Shown here: positions 1 to 12,235 of the stretch, piece after piece | Position numbering within the stretch: position 1 is the first letter of the stretch | How the letters are laid out: the number at the start of each line of letters is the position of its first letter | Source of the DNA: Ophthalmolycus amberensis | Lineage: Eukaryota > Chordata > Actinopteri > Perciformes > Zoarcidae | DNA: 64,000 bases | Assembly (NCBI GenBank): GCA_024529925.1 | Contig: JAFEUB010001594.1 | Coordinates: 538,501-602,500, forward strand | Direction: 5' to 3' | Translations under genes and position numbers: made by a program | Notes under the pieces: generated by a model | Told to the model about the DNA's origin: nothing | The model's input: only the letters and a program-made list of their open reading frames with translations | Database searches by the model: none

Positions 1-3000
1 ACACAGTTTAAATACTGTTACAGTAGGAGTACTAATACCACACTGTTTAAATACTGTTACAGTAGAAGTATTAATACCACGCTGTTTAAATACTGTTACA
101 GTAGGAGTACTAATACCACACTGTTTAAATACTGTTACAGTAGAAGTACTAATACACACAGTTTAAATACTGTTACAGTAGGAGTACTAATACCACACTG
201 TTTAAATACTGTCACAGTAGGAGTACTAATACACACAGTTTAAATACTGTTACAGTAGAAGTACTAATACACACAGTTTAAATACTGTTACAGTAGGAGT
301 ACTAATACCACACTGTTTAAATACTGTTACAGTAGAAGTATTAATACCACGCTGTTTAAATACTGTTACAGTAGAAGTACTAATACACACTGTTTAAATA
401 CTGTTACAGTAGAAGTATTAATACCACGCTGTTTAAATACTGTTACAGTAGGAGTACTAATACCACACTGCTTAAATACTGTTACAGTAGAAGTACTAAT
501 ACACACAGTTTAAATACTGTTACAGTAGGAGTACTAATACCACACTGTTTAAATACTGTCACAGTAGGAGTACTAATACACACAGATTAAATACTGTTAC
601 AGTAGAAGTACTAATACACACAGTTTAAATACTGTTACAGTAGGAGTACTAATACCACACTGTTTAAATACTGTTACAGTAGAAGTATTAATACCACGCT
701 GTTTAAATACTGTTACAGTAGAAGTACTAATACACACTGTTTAAATACTGTTACAGTAGAAGTACTAATACCACACTGTTTAAATACTGTTACAGTAGAA
801 GTACTAATACACAGTTTAAATACTGTTACAGTAGAAGTACTAATACACACAGTTTAAATACTGTTACAGTAGAAGTAATAATACACAGTTTAAATACTGT
901 TACAGTAGAAGTACTAATACACTATTTAAATACTGTTACAGTAGGAGTACTAATACACAGTTTAAATACTGTTACAGTAGAAGTACTAATACACACTGTT
1001 TAAATACTGTTACAGTAGAAGTACTAATACACAGTTTAAATACTGTTACAGTAGGAGTACTAATACACACTGTTTAAATACTGTTACAGTAGAAGTACTA
1101 ATACACAGTTTAAATACTGTTACAGTAAGAGTACTAATACCACGCTGTTTAAATACTGTTACAGTAGGAGTACTAACACCACACTGTTTAAATACTGTAA
1201 CAGTAGAAGTACTAATACACACTGTTTAAATACTGTTACAGTAGAAGTACTAATACACACTGTTTAAATACTGTTACAGTAGAAGTACTAATACACACTG
1301 TTTAAATACTGTTACAGTAGAAGTACTAATACACACTGTTTAAATACTGTTACAGTAGAAGTACTAATACACACTGTTTAAATGCTGTTACAGTGGAAGT
1401 ACTAATACCACACTGTTTAAATACTGTTACAGTAGAAGTACTAATACCACACTGTTTAAATACTGTTACAGTAGAAGTACTAATACCACACTGTTTAAAC
1501 ACTGTTACAGTAGAAGTACTAATACCACACTGTTTAAATACTGTTACAGTAGAAGTACTAATACACTGTTTAAATACTGTTACAGTAGAAGTACTAATAC
1601 CACACTGTTTAAATACTGTTACAGTAGAAGTACTAATACCACACTGTTTAAACACTGTTACAGTAGAAGTACTAATACCACACTGTTTAAATACTGTTAC
1701 AGTAGAAGTACTAATACCACACTGTTTAAACACTGTTACAGTATAAGTACTAATACACACAGTTTAAATACTGTTACAGTAGAAGTACTAATACACAGTT
1801 TAAATACTGTTACAGTAGGAGTACTAATACACACTGTTTAAATACTGTTACAGTAGAAGTACTAATACAGTTAAAATACTGTTACAGTAGGAGTACTAAT
1901 ACCACGCTGTTTAAATACTGTTACAGTAGAAGTACTAATACCACACAGTTTAAATACTGTCACAGTAGGAGTACTAATACACACAGTTTAAATACTGTTA
2001 CAGTAGGAGTACTAATACCACACTGTTTAAATACTGTTACAGTAGAAGTATTAATACCACGCTGTTTAAATACTGTTACAGTAGGAGTACTAATACCACA
2101 CTGTTTAAATACTGTTACAGTAGAAGTACTAATACACACAGTTTAAATACTGTTACAGTAGGAGTACTAATACCACACTGTTTAAATACTGTCACAGTAG
2201 GAGTACTAATACACACAGTTTAAATACTGTTACAGTAGAAGTACTAATACACACAGTTTAAATACTGTTACAGTAGGAGTACTAATACCACACTGTTTAA
2301 ATACTGTTACAGTAGAAGTATTAATACCACGCTGTTTAAATACTGTTACAGTAGAAGTACTAATACACACTGTTTAAATACTGTTACAGTAGAAGTACTA
2401 ATACCACACTGTTTAAATACTGTTACAGTAGAAGTACTAATACACAGTTTAAATACTGTTACAGTAGAAGTACTAATACACACAGTTTAAATACTGTTAC
2501 AGTAGAAGTAATAATACACAGTTTAAATACTGTTACAGTAGAAGTACTAATACACTATTTAAATACTGTTACAGTAGGAGTACTAATACACAGTTTAAAT
2601 ACTGTTACAGTAGAAGTACTAATACACACTGTTTAAATACTGTTACAGTAGAAGTACTAATACACAGTTTAAATACTGTTACAGTAGGAGTACTAATACA
2701 CACTGTTTAAATACTGTTACAGTAGAAGTACTAATACACAGTTTAAATACTGTTACAGTAAGAGTACTAATACCACGCTGTTTAAATACTGTTACAGTAG
2801 AAGTACTAATACACACTGTTTAAATACTGTTACAGTAGAAGTACTAATACACACTGTTTAAATACTGTTACAGTAGGAGTACTAACACCACACTGTTTAA
2901 ATACTGTTACAGTAGAAGTACTAATACACACTGTTTAAATACTGTTACAGTAGGAGTACTAATACACACTGTTTAAATACTGTTACAGTAGGAGTACTAA

Positions 3001-5020
3001 CACCACACTCACTATTTAAATACTGTTACAGTAGAAGTACTAATACACACTGTTTAAATTCTGTTACAGTAGAAGTACTAATACACACTGTTTAAATACT
3101 GTTACAGTAAGAGTACTAATACCACGCTGTTTAAATACTGTTACAGTAGCAGTACTAATACACACTGTTTAAATACTGTTACAGGAGAAGTACTAATACC
3201 ACACTGTTTAAATACTGTTACAGTAGAAGTACTAACACCACACTGTTTAAATACTGTTACAGGAGAAGTACTAATACCACACTGTTTAAATACTGTTACA
3301 GTAGAAGTACTAACACCACACTGTTTAAATACTGTTACAGTAGGAGTACTAATACACACTGTTTAAATACTGTTACAGGAGAAGTACTAATACCACACTG
3401 TTTAAATACTGTTACAGTAGCAGTACTAACACCACACTGTTTAAATACTGTTACAGGAGAAGTACTAATACCACACTGTTTAAATACTGTTACAGTAGAA
3501 GTACTAACACCACACTGTTTAAATACTGTTACAGTAGGAGTACTAATACACACAGTTTAAATACTGTTACAGTAGAAGTACTAATACACTGTTTAAATAC
3601 TGTTACAGTAGGAGTACTAATACACACTGTTTAAATACTGTTACAGTAGAAGTACTAATACACAGTTTAAATACTGTTACAGTAGGAGTACTAATACACA
3701 CTGTTTAAATACTGTTACAGTAGAAGTACTAATACCACGCTGTTTAAATACTGTTACAGTAGAAGTACTAATACCACACTGTTTAAACACTGTTACAGTA
3801 TAAGTACTAATACACACAGTTTAAATACTGTTACAGTAGAAGTACTAATACACAGTTTAAATACTGTTACAGTAGGAGTACTAATACACACTGTTTAAAT
3901 ACTGTTACAGTAGAAGTACTAATACAGTTAAAATACTGTTACAGTAGGAGTACTAATACCACGCTGTTTAAATACTGTTACAGTAGAAGTACTAATACCA
4001 CACAGTTTAAATACTGTCACAGTAGGAGTACTAATACACACAGTTTAAATACTGTTACAGTAGGAGTACTAATACCACACTGTTTAAATACTGTTACAGT
4101 AGAAGTATTAATACCACGCTGTTTAAATACTGTTACAGTAGGAGTACTAATACCACACTGTTTAAATACTGTTACAGTAGAAGTACTAATACCACACTGT
4201 TTAAATACTGTTACAGTAGAAGTACTAATACCACACTGTTTAAATACTGTTACAGTAGAAGTACTAATACACACTGTTTAAATACTGTTACAGTAGAAGT
4301 ACTAATACACAGTTTAAATACTGTTACAGTAGAAGTACTAATACCACACTGTTTAAATACTGTTACAGTAGAAGTACTAAAACCACACTGTTTAAATACT
4401 GTTACAGTAGAAGTACTAATACCACACTGTTTAAATACTGTTACAGTAGGAGTACTAATACACACTGTTTAAATACTGTTACAGTAGGAGTACTAATACA
4501 CAGTTTAAATACTGTTACAGTAGGAGTACTAATACACAGTTTAAATACTGTTACAGTAGGAGTACTAATACACACAGTTTAAATACTGTTACAGTAGGAG
4601 TACTAATACACACAGTTTAAATACTGTTACAGTAGGAGTACTAATACACACAGTTTAAATACTGTTACAGTAGGAGTACTAATACACACAGTTTAAATAC
4701 TCTTACAGTAGGAGTACTAATACACACTGTTTAAATACTGTTACAGTAGAAGTACTAATACCACACTGTTTAAATACTGTTACAGTAGAAGTACTAATAC
4801 CACACTGTTTAAATACTGTTACAGTAGGAGTACTAATACACACTGTTTAAATACTGTTACAGTAGGAGTACTAATACACAGTTTAAATACTGTTACAGTA
4901 GGAGTACTAATACACAGTTTAAATACTGTTACAGTAGGAGTACTAATACACACAGTTTAAATACTGTTACAGTAGGAGTACTAATACACACAGTTTAAAT
5001 ACTGTTACAGTAGGAGTACT
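1..5020. repeat. 5-kb minisatellite, 35/37/39-bp units
   Basis: About 130 tandem units, each built around GTTTAAATACTGTTACAGTA followed by GAAGTACTAATAC. Unit length steps by 2 bp (35, 37, 39) according to whether the joint reads CACAG, CACACTG or CCACACTG. There is higher-order structure: the block starting at 1 recurs near 1978 and 4036, and the rare variants near 1750-1900 (TATAAGTACTAA, CAGTTAAAATACTG) recur near 3790-3925. It ends 18 bp before SOCS7 coding exon 2, so it lies in a SOCS7 intron. The open frames on both strands are a by-product of the 39-bp (13-codon) period and are not genes. Confidence 0.97.
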
Positions 5021-5037
5021 AACAGGTGTGTAGTTAC

Positions 5038-8000
5038 CGGTGAAGGCACTGAGCGGTCTGGAGACATGCAGCCTGATGGAGACACAGAGAGGAAGAGTTA
5101 CTGAGAGGAGCTGACACATCTTCATCACCATCTTCATCACCATCTTCATCACCATCCTCATCCTCTCACCTGTCTGGCTCCGCCCACACGTCCAGTCGAC
5201 TCCCCCCCGATGAGGTGGATGAAGACACAGACGGTCTCTTCTTGTCCAGCAGCCCCCCCGACCCCCCACTGGAGCTCTTGGTTCTGAACAGCTTGCTGAG
5301 CCGGACCTTCAGGGACCCCCCTTTCTTCCTTCTCGTCTTCTCCTCCAGGACCACCAGGGGGGAGGAGCCCCGCCCCCCCCTCCCCCCGAGACCACGCCCA
5401 GTTTGGGGGTGGTGACCCGGCTCTGTGGCTGTGAGTGGGACTGGTGCTGGTGTTTAGGGCGCTGGAGGACGGAAGGGGGTCGGGGGGGTACGGGCAGGTG
5501 GTTAGGGTGCTGGTGGGGGGGGACCAGCAGGTCTGATCGGTGCAGACCCCCGCCTCCTCCGCCAGTCTGTGGACCTGCAGCATCAGACCGCTCAGAGTCC
5601 CCCCCGACGTCCCCCTTCCACTGACCCCCCCAGTGTCTCCCCCAACCCCTTCAGACCCCAGACCTTCCAGGACCAGGAGAGCGTCGCTGGTCTCACTCGG
5701 GTTCTCACCCCCAGTCCCTGAGGCCAACAGACTGTGACAAGAGCACTGAGACACCGGGACTACTGTTGGGGATGAAACTCACCCCAACGGGAGGAGGCCA
5801 CCACACGTGTGTCCAGCTGCTTCGTGCAGTTCACACGCTGCAATAATGCAGGAGGAGGTCCAGATGGTCCCGTTGGACCTGGTCGTAGGTACTGCTGATG
5901 TTGTGGTGGGAATGTAGCATGTTGTGGTGCTGCACTGAACGGTCCTCCTGCTCTCTGTGAGCAATCTCTTGCCCAATGACCCTCACTCCCACATTCGTAG
6001 CACTCGCCTCTACTTACAAGACGCTCAGGCCCCCCTTTATAGTTACCTCTCCCTCTGTTGGATGCACCACCTCTGCATCGTGGTGGAGGCTGATGGTACA
6101 CCACTGTGGGGGCTGTTACTGCTGGAGTTGGTTGACATGGAGCGGGAGGTGCTGCTGGAGGAGGCTGAGCTTCTGCTACTGTCATCTGCTTCTTGGCCTG
6201 AAATTTCCTATTTTGCTCTCTGTCAACCTCTGCTACTTGAAGTTTCAGCAGCCGCCGCTGCATTCTCTTTATATCCTCGTCTTCTTTACTTTCTGCTCGT
6301 CTTTCCTCTATCTGCTGTTGCAGATCTTTTCTGATGCGTTCTACTTCTCTTAATTCACATTTTAGTCTTCCTACCAGTTCTTCCACTTCTCTTAACTCAC
6401 ATTTTAGTTTTCCTACTAGCTCTCCTACTTCCTTTCTCTGCTTCTTTAATGTAAACATTATGCAGCCTAGGAGTATTCAAATGTGTGTAGTGAATGTGCA
6501 CGCTTGTCGTCACATGAACCAAAGTCAACTCACAATCTGTGCTGTATTGTGTGCGGTCGTTGACTCCAAAACTGGGATCCACTGCTCCACTTCCCAGATC
6601 TGGATCCACTCAACCACGCACCTTGACTAAAACAAACACAAAACTGCCCGAAGTTCAGCAGTAAATGTTAGCATACGTCTGTAATGTATGAGAGGTCAAC
6701 GATCTCTCAACTATTTTAGCGCCGTCCGTGTCAAAATTGGTTCTTCGGAACTGTGTAAAATTGTAAATGTACCAAAATTAGTCAATACAGGATATGTGAA
6801 GAAATCTTGACCCAAAAATGAGGATAGAACTCTTAAATCAAACACAACATCTTAATCAGAATCAAATTCAAAAGGTTTAAAATCGAAATTAAAAAATGAT
6901 TAATAATGAATCGATTAAATATTAAATTCAACTCCAAAAAATCAATAACTGTATTCAAAGATATTCAATCAGAAATACCAATGCAAGTCAAACTGTTGAA
7001 CTACACCTACAATCCACTCTGCACAATAACGAATCTCATTTACTAATGAATCACGATTACGTTCAAGTATTGAAGCACAACTGAAACCATTAATGCTTGT
7101 TTCAATGCTGAATTAACCCCAAAGTCAACAACTAAAGTTGTAATCCTTAATTAAAACTAAAGTCAGAATGTAGGCTTACAGATCATAAACTCAAAGGCAA
7201 TGAATATTAGAAGTGTATATCTAAAAACTATATTATTGTAATTTATCTATTAATCCCCTGGGTGGACGAACCTCTTGTAATATTATAAAACTAGGCTGTG
7301 ATTGCCTCTAAGCCACCAGATATCAGACTGTTTTCGTACTAATGTAATTACAGATTCGAAACACTAGGTTTGTTATTATCTAGCAGTTACTCCTCCTCAC
7401 CGCTAGTTGGTTTTCTGGCGTTTTGTCCTTCTTCTACGCAACCCAACTTCCTGTTGACATTTAGCCTTTGCCAGCAGCTATGCTAACGGCTATGCTAACA
7501 GCTATGCTAACGACAAAAACGGAGCTTCTAATAAAGCATACGCACACACACACGTTTCACCAAAATCCCACACTTTAATTCCACTCATACGCCCTCTGTC
7601 TCCTCTCACAATCCACCGGTTATGTTCTTTTATAAGCACTTTTATTTTACATACAGAGTACCGCAAAACCGGAGCTACACGTAGCTAGCGTTAGCTCCTC
7701 ACAGCACGGCCACAGATCATGCAATGTTATTTCATCATGTAAACGTCTTTCCACGCTGCTAAAACACAGACTAGTCACACGTATTATTGGACTTATTGTC
7801 CGGTTTTATTTAACCTTAAATTCTCTGGTGTAACCAGCTATTTAGCTTCTCCAGACTCGCCGTTCGTCATAATCGCCGCGCGAGTTATTTCACTCTAGCA
7901 GACCGGTAACCATTCCCCCAGTCTGTCTAGTTCCACCAAAAGCTCATTATTCTACTTATCCGAAACATCCACACGATTGCTTAATTTAATGCACAGCCAA

Positions 8001-10108
8001 CGCAAAGCGAGAGAGTCCTCCAGGATCGGTGTATCATCACGTGTGTCCCGCCGCCTCGGAAGCTACCTCTCGCTAGCATTAGCTTCGTCTACACAGCTTG
8101 CAACGAGGCCCAAACACAGACCCCAGGAAGTTACAAGAGACCGCCGTCCTCTAGCCCGCTCCAGCCGAATGTATTCAGTTTGCCAAGCTACAAATAACTG
8201 CTTTTAAACGCGTTATCTCCCAGACCCAGCTGTGCTCCTCTAAGCCAGAGAGTCTCTCAAAATAAGCACGCTAGTTAGCCCAGCAGATAACCGTTTGTGA
8301 ATTCCAATGTGATGTTATTATTATAACAGCGCTGTTATCTTTAATTTCTTTATTCTGGATCCTCTGTATTCACTGGACTAGTCCCTTGGTGCACCATGAT
8401 AATATACTTCAGACTGTAAATCGTAACTCACCTCAGTGGAACGTGGCGTCCTCCGTGGATCGTTCCTCACCGGCACCGCAGAGCTAGCTGTTAGCTGCGC
8501 CAGTCAAACAGACCTCCCCTAAGATCCTAGAAGCTAACTCACAGATTTCATGAAACGGCTCTGCTTACCGATATTATGGGCCCAGGATGCCTGCTTGACC
8601 AACGCTGGCTCCAGCGCACACAGCGAGCCGGCAAGAGCGTCCCTTCGTGGTCGCCAAATTTGTTGCGGATGAAACTCACCCCAACGGGAGGAGGCCACCA
8701 CACGTGTGTCCCGCTGCTTCGTGCAGTTCACACGCTGCAATAATAACTCTACCAAAACTGGTTTACAGTTAAAAGGATTTAATCCCACTGATACAAGTAC
8801 GATTACAGTTTAAACAATGGAGTACATACTCCTATGAAATATTACAATATTACCCCACTTTGGAAAAAACTCGTCTCTGGTCCCATGAGACACAGCCGTC
8901 GCTGGGGACCGCACGCTAAAGAGTACGAGAAAAACACTTCTAACCCCGCCCACATATTCGTTCGCGACTCCTCCCCTTCCGTCTATCTCAATTCCTATTG
9001 GCTAACTTCCAGGAGTGTATTCGCCTGTCTGCCTTTCTGTCCCTGAGTTTACTAACACATTCAATGACCGTCAGTTACGGTTTAATCCCTTCTATGATAA
9101 TCCTTCAGTATAAACGTTAAACTTCTGCAACTTTGGCAAAAGCTTCATGTCTCAAATTCTACTTCGAGCTACTAATCCTAAACCACTTTATGTTTATCTT
9201 AATGATGCATTCCCAATACACTTATGATTATGACTAATTATGAATTCTTAATTATGAATTATTAAACACTTTTATTATATCTACTAAACACAGTTCTATG
9301 CTCAAATTTCTTACACTACCATCTCGCCACCCCCCTCCTTCCCCTCACCCAGCTGGCCCAGCCTCCGGGCTAAAGCCAGGACCAGGTCTTTGTCCCCGGT
9401 GGAGTAGTTCTTCTTCCTGGGCTCCTCCAGCAGGCCCAGACGCACAGCCTGGTCCAGCAGACCTGGGGGCCACTTAGCCAGTCGGTCGGTCAGCAGGACG
9501 GACCCGGACTGAGAGTCCAGAGCCGGGGCGTTCTGCTCGGGGGTCCCATTAGACCCCTTGGACAGCCTCAGTACTGGGTGCCACTGGAGGAGCTGCGGCT
9601 GCAGGTTCTCCTCTGCAGAGGGGGTGCAGTACAAGTTCTGGTCCTTCACACCTCCAGGTCCGGGACCAGGACCGGTACCTGATCCAGAGTCCAGCCTCTG
9701 TCTCTCTGCTTCCTCTAGGATCCGGTCTCCTGATCGCAGCAGGTTCTTAAACACCATCAGCTGGCCGTGCTGAACCAGGTAGTCCACGAACCGCTGCGCC
9801 GCCATGCTGGAGTCCTCCGGCGGAGAGGACAGCGTCTCCTCGGAGCTCAGCGGGGCCTCCGTCACCACGAGCCCGCCGTCAGGCTCACCTCTCCCGGGGA
9901 GCGGAGAGCTGTAGTGCGGGGAGGTCGAGCCGAGGCCCGGAGAGGTGGGGGGACCGCTCGGATTCACATCGAACCCGCCTCCGAGGTGACCCAGAGCGGC
10001 CTTAACGGACATCAGGTCCTCGGGCTCGTCCAGCCGGTCGTACTCCGCCGCGGACACGAGACGCATCAATACGAAGTCCGGAGACATTTCTTGTTGCGCG
10101 TCATTCAT
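5038..10108 (-). CDS. SOCS7: SOCS7, coding exons 1 (interrupted) and 2; gene continues to the left
   Basis: Suppressor of cytokine signalling 7, a cytoplasmic SH2/SOCS-box adaptor for a cullin-type ubiquitin ligase. The coding sequence starts at ATG 10108 and runs to 9316, is broken by an LTR element (5764-9315), then resumes at 5759 and runs to a donor after 5170. Exon 2 is 5038-5072 (35 bp, acceptor CAG, donor GTAACT, phases agree). Diagnostic peptides are ETSDALLVLEGL (about 5680-5650) and KVRLSKLFRTKSSSGGSGG (about 5325-5270), both recognisable from human SOCS7; MVFKNLL near 9760 resembles its usual N-terminus. The 120 residues upstream of that Met could be a fish extension or 5' UTR. The two sides of the insertion are in the same frame. 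A separate net +1 shift lies between 5453 and 5354, most likely in the C8/C6 runs at 5373-5387. The SH2 and SOCS box lie outside the window. Either the allele is disrupted or the insertion is handled by splicing. Confidence 0.88.
5760..6458 (-). CDS. Gag-like protein with coiled coil and zinc knuckle, C-terminus reading into LTR
   Basis: The 232-codon frame opens with a charged helical region (residues 1-100, Lys/Glu/Arg-rich heptad-like, with an internal ~14-residue repeat KLKCELREVEELVG). A Pro/Ala-rich linker follows, then an RGG-like stretch, then one CCHC knuckle CYECGSEGHWARDC near residue 152. This order (coiled coil, basic linker, knuckle) fits a retroelement Gag nucleocapsid. The last ~30 residues are translated from the 3' LTR remnant and the stop falls at the target duplication, so the natural C-terminus is missing. 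Confidence 0.75.
   Translation of the reverse strand: MFTLKKQRKEVGELVGKLKCELREVEELVGRLKCELREVERIRKDLQQQIEERRAESKEDEDIKRMQRRLLKLQVAEVDREQNRKFQAKKQMTVAEAQPPPAAPPAPCQPTPAVTAPTVVYHQPPPRCRGGASNRGRGNYKGGPERLVSRGECYECGSEGHWARDCSQRAGGPFSAAPQHATFPPQHQQYLRPGPTGPSGPPPALLQRVNCTKQLDTRVVASSRWGEFHPQQ
5764..5847 (-). repeat. 84-bp remnant of the 3' LTR
   Basis: Identical in layout to the terminal 84 bp of the 5' LTR (8661-8744) except for a few substitutions. Homology stops abruptly after CAATAAT (plus strand, 5841-5847), where gag sequence follows directly. Most of the 3' LTR was therefore lost by deletion or by aberrant reverse transcription. Confidence 0.88.
6459..8638 (-). other. Leader/internal non-coding part of the LTR element
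   Basis: 2.2 kb, AT-rich at 6650-7400 and more GC-rich from 7400 to 8640, with a short repeat of GCTATGCTAAC at about 7478-7512. No ORF with recognisable content is seen. An unusually long leader is typical of large non-autonomous LTR elements. Confidence 0.6.
8639..8656 (-). promoter_or_regulatory. Retroelement primer-binding site, tRNA-Arg type
   Basis: Four bases after the 5' LTR the minus strand reads TGGCGACCACGAAGGGAC. This is complementary to the 3' end of a tRNA-Arg (UCG anticodon type, from memory) including CCA. Its place next to the LTR end supports the orientation of the element. Confidence 0.8.
8661..9315 (-). repeat. 5' LTR (655 bp) of the SOCS7-inserted element
   Basis: It matches the solo LTRs at 41439-42091 and 50962-51583 along its length. 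All three share the start TGTAAGAAATTTGAGCATAG and an end-proximal block around ACACGTGTG. It runs TG to CA and ends CATCCGCAACA. Confidence 0.93.
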
Positions 10109-10440
10109 CCTGACAGCTAAAGGGCAGCTAAGCTAATGGGAGCTAACAGCAGCTAACGGGAGCTAAGCTAATGGGAGCTAGCTCGGCTACACGGGCACCG
10201 CTCTTACATAACACCTATATAACTAAACAGCTAACGGCAGCTAAGCTAATGGGAGCTAGCTCGGCTACACGGGCACCGCTCTTACATAACACCTATATAA
10301 CTAAACAGCTAATGGCAGCTGGCGGGAGCTAACGGGGGCTAGCTGCTGCATCCTCCCCGCTGAGCTAACCGGGCAGCCCGACGGACCACCGACCGCCATG
10401 TGACGTCCGTACCGGTTCGTGCCGGTGGCGGCTCCTGCGG
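10109..10440 (-). promoter_or_regulatory. SOCS7 5' UTR/proximal promoter with a 78-bp tandem duplication
   Basis: This lies directly upstream of the SOCS7 start codon. A 78-bp block is present twice in tandem (10161-10238 and 10239-10316), each copy containing ACACCTATATAACTAAACAG, which offers a TATATAA-like motif. Sequence is rich in GCTAA/TTAGC words. A promoter role is inferred from position only. Confidence 0.5.
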
Positions 10441-10550
10441 AACATAAATAAAAGACATATATATAAAAAATATGTATTTTCTTTTTAATCTATATTTGTA
10501 GTTTTGTAGTTTTGAACTATTTAATAATCATAAAATATAAATTCATGTTT

Positions 10551-12204
10551 TAATCTCAGGTGTGTTTCTTCTTCTCTAGACATGTAATCTCAGGTGTGTG
10601 TCTTCTTCTCTAGACATGTAATCTCAGGTGTGTGTCTTCTTCTCTAGACATGTAATCTCAGGTGTGTTTCTTCTCTAGACATGTAATCTCAGGTGCGTTT
10701 CTTCTTCTCTAGACATGTAATCTCAGGTGCGTTTCTTCTTCTCTAGACATGTAATCTCAGGTGCGTTTCTTCTTCTCTAGACATGTAATCTCAGGTGTGT
10801 TTCTTCTCTAGATATGTAATCTCAGGTGCGTTTCTTCTTCTCTAGACATGTAATCTCAGGTGCGTTTCTTCTTCTCTAGACATGTAATCTCAGGTGTGTT
10901 TCTTCTCTAGATATGTAATCTCAGGTGCGTTTCTTCTTCTCTAGACATGTAATCTCAGGTGCGTTTCTTCTTCTCTAGACATGTAATCTCAGGTGCGTTT
11001 CTTCTTCTCTAGACATGTAATCTCAGGTGTGTTTCTTCTTCTCCAGACATGTAATCTCAGGTGCGTTTCTTCTTCTCTAGACATGTAATCTCAGGTGTGT
11101 TTCTTCTCTAGACATGTAATCTCAGGTGTGTGTCTTCTTCTCTAGACATGTAATCTCAGGTGCGTTTCTTCTTCTCTAGACATGTAATCTCAGGTGTGTT
11201 TCTTCTTCTCTAGACATGTAATCTCAGGTGTGTGTCTTCTTCTCTAGACATGTAATCTCAGGTGCGTTTCTTCTTCTCTAGACATGTAATCTCAGGTGTG
11301 TTTCTTCTTCTCTAGACATGTAATCTCAGGTGTGTGTCTTCTTCTCTAGACATGTAATCTCAGGTGCGTTTCTTCTTCTCTAGACATGTAATCTCAGGTG
11401 CGTTTCTTCTTCTCTAGACATGTAATCTCAGGTGTGTTTCTTCTTCTCTAGACATGTAATCTCAGGTGTGTGTCTTCTTCTCTAGACATGTAATCTCAGG
11501 TGCGTTTCTTCTCTAGACATGTAATCTCAGGTGCGTTTCTTCTCTAGACATGTAATCTCAGGTGCGTTTCTTCTTCTCTAGACATGTAATCTCAGGTGTG
11601 TTTCTTCTTCTCTAGACATGTAATCTCAGGTGTGTTTCTTCTCTAGATATGTAATCTCAGGTGTGTTTCTTCTTCTCTAGACATGTAATCTCAGGTGCGT
11701 TTCTTCTTCTCTAGACATGTAATCTCAGGTGCGTTTCTTCTTCTCTAGACATGTAATCTCAGGTGTGTTTCTTCTTCTCTAGACATGTAATCTCAGGTGC
11801 GTTTCTTCTTCTCTAGACATGTAATCTCAGGTGTGTTTCTTCTTCTCTAGATATGTAATCTCAGGTGTGTTTCTTCTTCTCTAGACATGTAATCTCAGGT
11901 GCGTTTCTTCTTCTCTAGACATGTAATCTCAGGTGCGTTTCTTCTTCTCTAGACATGTAATCTCAGGTGTGTTTCTTCTTCTCTAGACATGTAATCTCAG
12001 GTGTGTTTCTTCTCTAGATATGTAATCTCAGGTGCGTTTCTTCTTCTCTAGACATGTAATCTCAGGTGCGTTTCTTCTTCTCTAGACATGTAATCTCAGG
12101 TGCGTGTCTTCTTCTCCAGACATGTAATCTCAGGTGTGTGTCTTCTTCTCTAGACATGTAATCTCAGGTGCGTGTCTTCTTCTCCAGACATGTAATCTCA
12201 GGTG
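10551..12204. repeat. Minisatellite, 34-bp unit with 31-bp variants
   Basis: About 49 copies between the KPNB1 3' end and the SOCS7 promoter. Read on the plus strand each unit has a pyrimidine tract TTTCTTCTTCTCTAG, then 14 nt ACATGTAATCTCAG, then GTGTGT or GTGCGT. The 31-bp form lacks one TTC. Lengths are not multiples of three. Confidence 0.96.
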
Positions 12205-12235
12205 TTTCTTCAAGATAATAATCAGCAGATCGTTC

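Larger units (their letters stand above)
5764..9315 (-). mobile_element. Non-autonomous LTR retrotransposon inserted in SOCS7 exon 1
   Basis: The element is flanked by a 4-bp duplication CTAC (5760-5763 and 9316-9319). On the minus strand it begins TGTAAGAAATTTGAG and ends CCCCAACA, giving TG...CA termini. It has a 655-bp 5' LTR (8661-9315), a primer-binding site, a 2.2-kb leader without credible ORFs, a gag-like frame with a zinc knuckle, and only the last 84 bp of the 3' LTR. There is no protease, reverse transcriptase or integrase, so it would need enzymes from elsewhere. Two solo LTRs of the same family occur at 41439-42091 and 50962-51583. A Ty3/gypsy-type origin is likely but not proven without pol. 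Confidence 0.93.
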
